Made by a program: the position numbers and the translations under genes. Under the pieces are notes generated by a model that was given only the letters and a program-made list of their open reading frames with translations, made no database searches and was not told the origin of the DNA. 13,759 nucleotides of DNA, taken from the NCBI GenBank assembly GCA_003509235.1, contig DONH01000482.1:1-13759 (forward strand). The letters run 5' to 3'. Position 1 is the first letter of the stretch, and each line of letters starts with the position of its first letter. Positions 1 to 6,567 of this stretch are shown in pieces. This stretch comes from Planctomycetaceae bacterium. Its GTDB lineage: Bacteria; Planctomycetota; Planctomycetia; Pirellulales; UBA1268.

Positions 1-409
1 GGTCCATCTTGTTGATGAACGCTAATCTCGGAACCTTGTACCGTTTCATTTGTCGGTCAACAGTCATTGACTGACTCTGAACACCACCAACAGAACATAA
101 AACGAGGACGGCACCATCGAGAACTCTCAGGCTTCTCTCAACTTCGACGGTGAAGTCGACGTGTCCTGGAGTATCAATCAGATTGATAGGATGACCATCC
201 CATTCAACACTCGTGGCTGCTGAGGTGATAGTGATGCCGCGTTCTCTTTCCAAATCCATGTGATCCATCGTGGCCCCATCACCGTCACCTTTAACTTCTT
301 GAATACGGTGAATTCGACCAGCGTAGAATAGGATTCGCTCTGAGAGTGTTGTTTTTCCAGAGTCGATGTGAGCAGAGATGCCGATATTGCGGAGTTTGGA
401 AAGATCCAT
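1..409 (-). CDS. fusA: Elongation factor G, N-terminal part (partial, spd/mitochondrial EFG1 type)
   Basis: This is the 5' part of a translocase gene running off the left edge: 136 codons are present, of roughly 700 expected. EF-G is the cytoplasmic GTPase that drives tRNA-mRNA translocation on the ribosome, and in some paralogues it also acts in ribosome recycling. The GTPase motifs are plain: the P-loop AHIDSGKT (residues 13-20), switch I ending in ERERGITI (54-61), DTPGH (79-83) and the G4 motif NKMD (133-136). The serine in HIDSGKT, the insert-bearing [14 protein letters not shown] and the stretch [20 protein letters not shown] match the EFG1 form of mitochondria, spirochaetes and planctomycetes rather than the common HIDAGKTT form. 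The ATG at 409 starts exactly at the conserved N-terminus ([10 protein letters not shown]). Only a weak, distant GAGG lies upstream. The gene is divergent from the GluQ gene and not next to the str-operon ribosomal genes. Family assignment is certain; the subfamily is judged by eye. Confidence 0.96.
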   Translation of the reverse strand, partial: MDLSKLRNIGISAHIDSGKTTLSERILFYAGRIHRIQEVKGDGDGATMDHMDLERERGITITSAATSVEWDGHPINLIDTPGHVDFTVEVERSLRVLDGAVLVLCSVGGVQSQSMTVDRQMKRYKVPRLAFINKMD

Positions 410-645
410 TTTGGTTGGTTTTGCCTCAGAGGGCCTTTTGCGAGGGAATGGTTGCGGAGTTCCTCATCGTATACGCGTGTCACCGCCATAACGATTTGGT
501 TAATGTGCCGATATTTGTACGAAGAAACGGAAACCGGCACTCTGTTAAAATTAAATATACTCCGCAAAGATCAAACGTGACAGACCGCCCCCGCACAAGC
601 CGCTGATTATTGAATTTAGGTCACAATGTCGAGAGAATCCGAAGT

Positions 646-1485
646 ATGAACCGCCGCGGCCGTCTTGCTCCGACTCCAACGGGATTTCTGCATGTTGGCC
701 ATGCGTACACATTCGGCATTGCCGCAATGCGTGCTGCCGGTGAGCTCGTTTTTCGTGTAGACGACCTGGACTGCACCCGGTGTACAGACGAATATATTGC
801 GGCTGCTATCGATGATTTACAGTGGCTGGGCCTTACGTGGGCTGAGGGTCCTGATTGTGGTGGCGAATCTGGGCCTTACTTCCAGAGTCAAAGAACAGAG
901 TCGTATCTACAAGCCTGGCAGCAATTGGCTGTAGCAAAAATAATCTATCCAAGCCCGCACTCTAGGCGGGATGTGGAAGACGCTGCGTTGGCTCCTCACG
1001 CACCTGTTGGGGCAGAACCGTTGTTTCCGCCGGAGTTACGGCCGGACGATTGGTCGGTACCAGCAACCCCTGGGTGTGTTCCTTGGCGATTTCGCGTTCC
1101 TGATGGGCAGGCTATTGAATTCATTGACCAGAACGTTGGTCTTGTAAAACGAATTGCAGGAGTTGATTTTGGGGATTTTGTTGTCTGGAGGCGAGACAAT
1201 TTTGCTGCATACGAACTTGCTGTTGTTGTTGATGATCACCACATGGGAATTGGTGAAGTGGTTCGGGGTAAAGATCTTCTGACGAGTACCGCGAGACAAC
1301 TTCTCTTATACGAAGCACTTGGCTGGAAACCTCCGCAGTTCTTTCACACGAATCTGATTGTTGGTCCTGATTCGAAGCGATTGGCCAAACGTACGAATGG
1401 GCTCATGATACGGGAATTACGGACAAAAGGATTTTCACCCGCGACCGTGTTGAGCGGGTCCGTAGACGGAACGTTCTGGAAATGA
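646..1485 (+). CDS. gluQ: Glutamyl-Q tRNA(Asp) synthetase-like protein (GluRS catalytic-core paralogue)
   Basis: A 279-residue class I aminoacyl-tRNA synthetase core without an anticodon-binding domain, the size and layout of GluQ/YadB. That enzyme activates glutamate and attaches it to queuosine at position 34 of tRNA-Asp. The N-terminus RLAPTPTGFLHVGHA carries the HIGH motif as HVGH (16-19), FRVDDLD (36-42) is the acidic motif that follows it, and KRLAKR (244-249) stands in for KMSKS. The zinc motif of the family (CxC...YxxxC) appears lost: the aligned positions are Ser103, His105, Phe127 and Leu131. I chose the ATG at 646 because the conserved core begins six residues later and GAGAGA lies upstream. 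A TTG at 610 would add a 12-residue tail with no family support. The stop codon is only 4 bp from the 3' end of the convergent tRNA-Lys. Lineage-specific GluRS-like paralogues exist, so the exact tRNA substrate is inferred. Confidence 0.88.
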   Translation: MNRRGRLAPTPTGFLHVGHAYTFGIAAMRAAGELVFRVDDLDCTRCTDEYIAAAIDDLQWLGLTWAEGPDCGGESGPYFQSQRTESYLQAWQQLAVAKIIYPSPHSRRDVEDAALAPHAPVGAEPLFPPELRPDDWSVPATPGCVPWRFRVPDGQAIEFIDQNVGLVKRIAGVDFGDFVVWRRDNFAAYELAVVVDDHHMGIGEVVRGKDLLTSTARQLLLYEALGWKPPQFFHTNLIVGPDSKRLAKRTNGLMIRELRTKGFSPATVLSGSVDGTFWK

Positions 1486-1489
1486 AAAG

Positions 1490-1563
1490 TGGGCCCCCCG
1501 GGACTCGAACCCGGAACAAACGGTTTAAAAGACCGCTACTCTAACCAATTGAGTTAGAGGCCC
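1490..1563 (-). tRNA. tRNA-Lys (anticodon TTT)
   Basis: The minus strand folds into a complete 74-nt cloverleaf. The acceptor GGGCCTC pairs with GGGGCCC (one T-G wobble), the D stem is ACTC/GAGT, the anticodon stem GCGGT/ACCGT closes loop CTTTTAA with TTT at 34-36, the variable loop is TTGTT, and the T arm is CCGGG-TTCGAGT-CCCGG. Discriminator base is A73, as usual for Lys. CCA is not encoded, so a CCA-adding enzyme must supply it. Confidence 0.97.
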
Positions 1564-1736
1564 TGTTTATTTGCGTATTTAAGCACTCTCTATGGCAACG
1601 CATCGCATTGCATGAGCGTGAAAATTAAAATACTTACAGCGAAATCGTATCACAGCAATGTATTCATGATCAGTAGTGAATCAAATGATACGCCTTGTTG
1701 TAGGAAATGAAACTGCCACGCACGATCAATGGGGAA

Positions 1737-1820
1737 TGCCCGAGAGAGGATTTGAACCTCCACCCAGTTGCCTGGACAAGAATCTGAATCTTGCGCGTCT
1801 GCCAATTCCGCCACTCGGGC
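1737..1820 (-). tRNA. tRNA-Leu (anticodon CAG)
   Basis: The minus strand gives an 84-nt class II tRNA. The acceptor GCCCGAG pairs with CTCGGGC, followed by TGGCGG, a D arm with AATTGGC and AGACGC, anticodon stem CAAGA/TCTTG around loop TTCAGAT (CAG at 34-36), a long variable arm TCCAGGCAACTGGGT and T arm GGAGG-TTCAAAT-CCTCT. The long variable arm and A73 are what leucyl-tRNA synthetase expects. CCA is not encoded. It lies downstream of cysK on the same strand, with tRNA-Lys 173 bp further along. Confidence 0.97.
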
Positions 1821-1857
1821 GAGTGACTCGTTTCAGAACCAAATTCTGAGGCTAATG

Positions 1858-1885
1858 ATGCTACCAGCCACCATTCAGGAGGCAA
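1858..1885 (-). promoter_or_regulatory. Candidate promoter for tRNA-Leu
   Basis: On the minus strand TTGCCT (1880-1885) is followed after 16 nt by TAGCAT (1858-1863). Each matches 4 of 6 consensus bases of a sigma-70 -35 and -10 box. It sits between the cysK stop and the tRNA, giving a leader of about 30 nt. A match this weak can occur by chance, and transcription from cysK is an alternative. Confidence 0.22.
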
Positions 1886-1922
1886 GAGACGGCGTCCTTA
1901 TCTGCATGCGATCGGGCTCCGC

Positions 1923-2885
1923 TTACTCCGGGAAAAGGCGTGTCGAGAGATATCGTTCGCCGAGGTCAGGCAGGACAACCACAACCATCTTGCCAGCATT
2001 CTCAGGCCGTTTAGCTACCTCTAGAGCACCCCATGCGGCGGCACCGCAGCTGATACCACACATCAAACCTTCACGTTTTGCAAGTTGACGAGCAGTTTCC
2101 ATGGCATCTTCGTCATCTACTTTCACAACTTCGTCAATGATGTCGAGATTGAGAATGTCAGGTATAAAGCCAGCACCAATGCCCTGAATCATATGTTTTC
2201 CTGGCTTAATCAACTCCCCAGCCAATTGCTGAGAGATGACTGGACTATTAAGTGGTTCAACAGCAACAACACGGATTTCAGGTTTTTTTGCTTTGAGCGC
2301 TTCGCCACAGCCAGTAATGGTGCCACCGGTACCGACTCCGCAGACGATGATGTCAACCTGGCCATCTGTGTCAGCCCAAATTTCTTCCGCAGTTGTTTTT
2401 CGATGAACATCTGGATTAGCTGGATTTTTGAATTGTTGAGGCATGAAAAATTGACTACTTGAACTTGTGATGTCTTCTGCCTGCCGAACAGCGCCTGGCA
2501 TACCTTCCGCAGCTGGTGTCAGGACCAGTTCTGCTCCAAGGGCCTTGAGCATCCGACGTCGTTCAAGGCTCATGCTCTCGGGCATGGTGACGCGGAGTTT
2601 ATAGCCACGAGCTGCACACACATAGGCAAGGCCAATGCCTGTATTGCCACTTGTCGGTTCGATCACAACTGTGTCCGGATCAAGTTTCCCATCGTGTTCA
2701 GCAGCATCAATCATAGCGCACGCAATTCGGTCTTTCACACTCCAGAGTGGATTCATATTCTCAATTTTCGCAATGACAGAGGCCTTACTGTTTTCAGTCA
2801 CTCTTTGCAGTCGCACAAGAGGCGTACGGCCAATGCATTGTGTAATATCGTCCCGAATTCCCATGGGGGTGATTGCTGAACTCAT
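1923..2885 (-). CDS. cysK: Cysteine synthase A (O-acetylserine sulfhydrylase)
   Basis: A 320-residue PLP enzyme of fold type II that makes L-cysteine from O-acetyl-L-serine and sulfide in the cytoplasm. Visible landmarks are SVKDR with the Schiff-base Lys51, the substrate loop TSGNTG (78-83), the PLP-phosphate loop GVGTGGT (183-189), GISCG (277-281) with the Ser that faces the pyridine nitrogen, and the C-terminal [10 protein letters not shown]. The length is normal for CysK and there is no C-terminal CBS domain, so it is not cystathionine beta-synthase. The start at 2885 is fixed by AGGAGG (2893-2898 on the minus strand) 7 nt upstream. A longer form from 2933 would add 16 poorly conserved residues across that ribosome binding site. 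The gene diverges from the parvulin-like gene at 3115. CysM-type activity cannot be excluded by eye, but the motif set favours CysK. Confidence 0.95.
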   Translation of the reverse strand: MSSAITPMGIRDDITQCIGRTPLVRLQRVTENSKASVIAKIENMNPLWSVKDRIACAMIDAAEHDGKLDPDTVVIEPTSGNTGIGLAYVCAARGYKLRVTMPESMSLERRRMLKALGAELVLTPAAEGMPGAVRQAEDITSSSSQFFMPQQFKNPANPDVHRKTTAEEIWADTDGQVDIIVCGVGTGGTITGCGEALKAKKPEIRVVAVEPLNSPVISQQLAGELIKPGKHMIQGIGAGFIPDILNLDIIDEVVKVDDEDAMETARQLAKREGLMCGISCGAAAWGALEVAKRPENAGKMVVVVLPDLGERYLSTRLFPE

Positions 2886-2892
2886 CAAGGGT

Positions 2893-2898
2893 CCTCCT
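2893..2898 (-). promoter_or_regulatory. Ribosome binding site of cysK
   Basis: A perfect AGGAGG on the minus strand, 7 nt before the ATG at 2885. It decides between that start and the upstream in-frame ATG at 2933. Confidence 0.85.
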
Positions 2899-3069
2899 GC
2901 TTGCGAAACCGATTTAACCATTATTATCGGCAACTTTGTTCAACAAGTGTGAAAAATTACTTTTATTGTGGAATTGCGTGATTTTTCGCTGAAAAGTTGC
3001 ATGAAAAGGTGGGGATTGTGCTTGATCTGGACAGGCCAGACACCCTACCTTCCCAATTCGTTGAAAGAA

Positions 3070-3101
3070 CGGTGAGCGTCTCACCGAGGTATCTGCAGAT
3101 A
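3070..3101 (+). repeat. Two adjacent palindromes in the leader of the parvulin-like gene
   Basis: CGGTGAG-CGT-CTCACCG (3070-3086) is a 7-bp perfect stem with a 3-nt loop. Three bases later TATCTGCAGATA (3090-3101) is a perfect 12-bp palindrome whose last base is the first A of the Shine-Dalgarno AGGAGGG (3101-3107). They could be an operator pair, or mRNA hairpins that expose or block the ribosome binding site. The sequence is seen directly; the role is inferred. Confidence 0.45.
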
Positions 3102-3114
3102 GGAGGGCAACAAA

Positions 3115-5037
3115 ATGCGACATTCTTCGTGCTTAGCGTTACCGTCGGGGCCTCAGGAATCGATTCACCGAATTGTTCTCATGCCTCTGTTGTCGTTCTG
3201 CTGCTTGGTTCACGCACCTGCAGCAGAGTCGTCTGCTGATTTGCCCTTGGCGAAACCAGCAGCAATTGTGAATGGCACAACGATAAGCGATGTGGAGTTA
3301 GCCGATGCATGCTTAGCCAGATATGGATCGCTCGTTGTTGGCGCACTTATTAATAAAGTAATTATTGAGCAAGCATGTGAAGATAATGGTGTGGCGGTGA
3401 CAACTGCTGACGTAGATAATGAGATCGATGAGATGTCTCGCCGGTTTAATGTGCCACGAGACAAATGGATTGCACTCATTCAACGAGAACGTGGTGTTAC
3501 TGAAAAACAATATCGAGAAGACATTGTCTGGCCAATGATTGCACTGAGGCGTCTCGCCAAAGGAAGCCTGGAACCCACCGACGAGCAGCTAAGGAAACAA
3601 TTCCAAAACCAATACGGACCTACAGTCAAGGCGCGCATAATTGTGTTGGGTAGCCAGAAAGATGCCGAAGAAACACGAACTGAAGTTCTTGATGACCCCG
3701 ATTCATTTGGGATTGTAGCGAGGGAAAAATCTGTTGATATTGGCAGTGCAAGTGTTGGTGGTTGGGTGCAGCCAATCCGACATTTTTCGGGCTCCCCTGA
3801 ATTTGAATCTGCTGCCTTTGCACTTTCTGATAGTGAAATCTCTAAGGTCGTTCAGGTTGCGGACCAATTTATTATTATCAAATGTGAAGGGCATCTGCCG
3901 GCTTCAGATGTCAACTTTACTGACGTTCGTCCTCGCCTTGCTGAGGTTTTCCGCGAAAAGCAGTCGCGCGTGCTTTCTGGCAAGATTTTTGAAAAACTTC
4001 AATCGGAAGCAGCTATTGAAAATATTTTGAACAGCTCAGGGAAGGTCCTTCAATTGCCTAATTTGGCAGCACGGGTCAACGGCCGTCCAATTACGATCAG
4101 TGAAGTACGTGCTGTTAGTGTTGAACGGTATGGCGAAGACGTCTTACAAGCCCTGCTCACGGGAGTTCTTCTAAATCAGGAACTTACTCGGCAGGAATTG
4201 ATGGTAAGTCAAGAAGATGTCGAACGCGAGGTTGCAAGAGCAGCCGAATCAATGGGCTTTCAAACACCAGAAGGAAAGCCTGATGTATCTACTTGGCTGG
4301 AACAAATATCAAAACAAAATAAACAGTCTGTCGAGTTTTATCTCACGGATATCGTGCGGCCCACTGTCGCTTTGAAAAAGCTCGTAGGCCCTGTGCCTGT
4401 TACACAAGACGATCTTGATAAATCCTTTACGGCTACCTTTGGGCCTCGGGTCCGATGCAGAGCAGTAGTGCTCGACAACCAACGTCGGGCCCAGGAGGTA
4501 TGGCAAATAGCCAGGCAGAATCCCACGCCAGAAATTATTGGTAATCTCGCCGAACAATACTCAGTCGATCCAACAAGCAAGGCTTTGCGAGGAGAAGTGC
4601 CGCCCATTCAAAAATATAGTGGACAGCCTGCTTTAGAGCGAGAAGCATTTGCGTTAAAGACCGGGGAGCTATCTGGCATAATTCAGATAGCCGATCGATT
4701 CATGATCCTCCTGTGTGAAGGGTATACAAAACCAGTGGAGGTGACATTCGATGAGGTTCGTGAAGAGTTGCATCGAGACCTATTCGAGAAAAAGCAACGG
4801 ATTGAAATGGCGAGATATTTCACTCACCTCAGTGAATCCGCCTCGATTGACAATTTTCTTGCAGGCACAAGCCAGTCACCAAAATCAAACATTCCTGCAG
4901 CGAGCAAGATGCCGCCCTCAACAATCACTCAGCGCGAAACCAATGAACTATCAAAGCCTCGTGCTGGGAGTCGGGCAGCAGAAGACTCGTCCCGCATGGT
5001 GTCGCCAGCGTCTTATGACGAGCCCTTGGTGAAATGA
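3115..5037 (+). CDS. Secreted SurA/PpiC-like protein with two tandem parvulin-type modules
   Basis: A 640-residue protein, probably exported. Residues 17-33 include a hydrophobic segment (IVLMPLLSFCCLV) followed by HAPAAESS, a plausible signal peptidase site. The body is an internal duplication. Module 1 (about 48-307) and module 2 (about 317-583) each run from an A-x-VNG-x-x-I start through a SurA_N-like helical part to a parvulin-like domain ending I-K/L-CEG. Shared features include ERYG/ARYG, QxD(I)VxPxxAL(R/K)(K/R)L, GPxV(K/R), (H/K)(F/Y)SGxPxxExxAFAL and (F)xIxxCEG. The last ~55 residues are Ser/Pro-rich and probably disordered. By family precedent it would be a chaperone or prolyl isomerase for extracytoplasmic proteins. 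However, the two conserved parvulin histidines are replaced in both modules (Ile175 and Ile253; Ala450 and Met530), so isomerase activity is doubtful. The start is supported by AGGAGGG 7 nt upstream. The gene stands alone, divergent from cysK. Confidence 0.85.
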   Translation: MRHSSCLALPSGPQESIHRIVLMPLLSFCCLVHAPAAESSADLPLAKPAAIVNGTTISDVELADACLARYGSLVVGALINKVIIEQACEDNGVAVTTADVDNEIDEMSRRFNVPRDKWIALIQRERGVTEKQYREDIVWPMIALRRLAKGSLEPTDEQLRKQFQNQYGPTVKARIIVLGSQKDAEETRTEVLDDPDSFGIVAREKSVDIGSASVGGWVQPIRHFSGSPEFESAAFALSDSEISKVVQVADQFIIIKCEGHLPASDVNFTDVRPRLAEVFREKQSRVLSGKIFEKLQSEAAIENILNSSGKVLQLPNLAARVNGRPITISEVRAVSVERYGEDVLQALLTGVLLNQELTRQELMVSQEDVEREVARAAESMGFQTPEGKPDVSTWLEQISKQNKQSVEFYLTDIVRPTVALKKLVGPVPVTQDDLDKSFTATFGPRVRCRAVVLDNQRRAQEVWQIARQNPTPEIIGNLAEQYSVDPTSKALRGEVPPIQKYSGQPALEREAFALKTGELSGIIQIADRFMILLCEGYTKPVEVTFDEVREELHRDLFEKKQRIEMARYFTHLSESASIDNFLAGTSQSPKSNIPAASKMPPSTITQRETNELSKPRAGSRAAEDSSRMVSPASYDEPLVK

Positions 5038-5064
5038 ATTTCCTGCCTTTTTACGGATCCTTGG

Positions 5065-5094
5065 GCTGCTGGCACCCAGAAAAGTACCAGCAGC
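5065..5094 (+). terminator. Weak hairpin after the parvulin-like gene
   Basis: GCTGCTGG (5065-5072) and CCAGCAGC (5087-5094) form a perfect 8-bp stem around a 14-nt loop, 28 nt after the stop codon. No T-run follows, so it is not a canonical intrinsic terminator. It may stabilise the 3' end or aid factor-dependent termination. Confidence 0.35.
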
Positions 5095-5178
5095 TGTGGT
5101 AATGGTTCAGAGATTTAAAAAGCCTGATTTTTTGAAGGGCCGTTGACCAAGACTCCCGCAGAGCAGTGTTGAGCGATA

Positions 5179-5194
5179 AACTACTACAGTAGTT
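5179..5194. promoter_or_regulatory. Operator-like palindrome upstream of the aminotransferase gene
   Basis: AACTACT-AC-AGTAGTT is a perfect 7-bp inverted repeat with a 2-nt spacer, 43 bp before the aminotransferase start. It has the shape of a dimeric repressor site. I recognise no known regulator for it. Confidence 0.35.
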
Positions 5195-5237
5195 GTCGGT
5201 AAACTTCGAAGCGGTGTCGAATCAAAGTTGACGGACG

Positions 5238-6485
5238 ATGAGTAGGAAAAGGGTCGAGGAGAAGCATTTGCACATTCAGGCTGCATCACGCATTGAGCAA
5301 CTTCCGCCGTACCTCTTTGCGCGGATCAATAAACTTACATATGAGAAACGTCGTAGCGGGTGCGATGTCATCGACATGAGTATGGGGAATCCGTCAGATC
5401 CTCCTGCCCAGTTTATTATCGACAAGCTTGCTGAGGCAGCTAGTGACACACGAAACCATGGTTATGCTCCAGCATCTGGAGTCGTGAGTTTACGGAGGGA
5501 AGTTGCTTCTCGATATCTGCGCAAGTGGGGTGTTCGTCTTGATCCAGAAACGGAGGTGCTTGGCACGCTTGGTTCAAAGGAGGGATTTGGTCATCTTTGC
5601 TTGGCGATGATTGATCCAGGCGACGACGTTATCGTTCCAGCTCCATCGTATCCAGCCCATGTCTATGCCGTAGCTCTGGCCTCAGGTAATCCAATTGCCA
5701 TAGACACAACGAAACCGGATAAGTTCTTGTCAGAAATCTCTGCACGCTGTGGAAGTGCAGCTGGGCCGCCGAAAGTACTCGTTATTAATTTCCCTCACAA
5801 TCCAACAACAACAGTTGTAGAGAAAAGTTTTTATGAAGATGTCGTTTCAGTAGCGAAGCAATATGACTTTCCAATTATCTCTGACTTGGCATACTCAGAT
5901 GTGGTCTTTGATGGATACGAAACACCAAGCATCTTGGAAGTAGAGGGTGCAAAGGACCTCGCGGTGGAGTTTACCACAATGAGCAAAGGGTACAGCATGG
6001 CCGGCTGGCGAGTTGGGTTTTGTGCGGGAAATGCTGACATCATCAAAGCGTTGGGAACTGTAAAGACATATTACGATTACGGTATGTTTCGTCCAATTCA
6101 GATTGCGTCAATAGTAGCGCTTCGTAATGGAGAAGCTGATGTCGCCAATCAATCGCAGGTCTATCAGCGGCGCCGTAATGTGCTCTGTGAGGGCCTGGGC
6201 CGAATTGGTTGGCAAGTGACTATTCCCAAGGCCAGTATGTTTGTATGGGCCAAGATTCCTGAGCCATTTGCGAGCCGGATGAACAGCATGGACTTCGCCG
6301 CAAAACTACTGGAAGAGGCTGACGTAGCCGTGAGCCCGGGTGCTGGGTTTGGTCCAGCTGGTGAAGGGTTTCTGCGCATGGCATTGATTGAAAATGAGAA
6401 TCGAATTAGGCAAGCTGTGAAACAGATTAGTCGTGCAATCGGGGCAGAGTTGCGATCCCACAGGGATGAAGTGCCAACAGAATAA
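5238..6485 (+). CDS. alaC: Class I/II aminotransferase, AlaC type (glutamate-pyruvate aminotransferase)
   Basis: A 415-residue fold-type I PLP aminotransferase. From IEQLPPYLFARI to MALIENENRIRQA it follows the E. coli AlaC (YfdZ) pattern closely, including VIDMSMGNPSDP, LGSKEGFGHL and MAGWRVGF. AlaC makes alanine from pyruvate and glutamate. Related enzymes of this clade act on LL-diaminopimelate or methionine precursors, so the substrate is inferred. PLP contacts are visible: Lys250 in MSKGYSMAGWR (Schiff base), Asn188 in NFPHNPT, Asp216 and Tyr219 in SDLAYSD, Arg258, and Arg380 for the substrate carboxylate. The ATG at 5238 has only a weak GACGGA upstream. No better in-frame start precedes the conserved region. 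It is transcribed alone and converges on the sigma factor gene, separated by a strong hairpin. Confidence 0.9.
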   Translation: MSRKRVEEKHLHIQAASRIEQLPPYLFARINKLTYEKRRSGCDVIDMSMGNPSDPPAQFIIDKLAEAASDTRNHGYAPASGVVSLRREVASRYLRKWGVRLDPETEVLGTLGSKEGFGHLCLAMIDPGDDVIVPAPSYPAHVYAVALASGNPIAIDTTKPDKFLSEISARCGSAAGPPKVLVINFPHNPTTTVVEKSFYEDVVSVAKQYDFPIISDLAYSDVVFDGYETPSILEVEGAKDLAVEFTTMSKGYSMAGWRVGFCAGNADIIKALGTVKTYYDYGMFRPIQIASIVALRNGEADVANQSQVYQRRRNVLCEGLGRIGWQVTIPKASMFVWAKIPEPFASRMNSMDFAAKLLEEADVAVSPGAGFGPAGEGFLRMALIENENRIRQAVKQISRAIGAELRSHRDEVPTE

Positions 6486-6486
6486 A

Positions 6487-6522
6487 CAGCCCGACGGTGA
6501 ACAGTAATTCGCCGTCGGGCTG
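6487..6522. terminator. Bidirectional hairpin terminator between alaC and the sigma gene
   Basis: CAGCCCGACGG (6487-6497) pairs perfectly with CCGTCGGGCTG (6512-6522). The stem extends inward as TGAA/TTCG to leave a 6-nt loop, giving about 15 bp in total. It begins one base after the alaC stop and is followed by a short T-containing tract on each strand (GGTTTC on plus, GTTTATTC on minus). It can serve both convergent genes. Confidence 0.85.
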
Positions 6523-6567
6523 AGGTTTCATTGTGGTGGAAAATTCTTAAGCTCATTCCTCGAGCAA

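Noticed and set aside
556-561. TATACT as a -10 box for gluQ
   Set aside because: No acceptable -35 element at 16-18 nt upstream.
178-567. Open frame of 129 codons on the minus strand overlapping EF-G
   Set aside because: It is out of frame with the clear EF-G coding frame and has no protein-like pattern.
610-645. TTG-initiated 12-residue extension of the GluQ-like protein
   Set aside because: The family core begins just after the ATG at 646 and the extension has no family support.
2085-2462. 125-codon plus-strand frame inside cysK
   Set aside because: Antisense shadow of a clear PLP enzyme gene with no ribosome binding site.
2886-2933. 16-residue N-terminal extension of CysK
   Set aside because: The start at 2885 has a perfect AGGAGG at 7 nt; the extension would run across that site.
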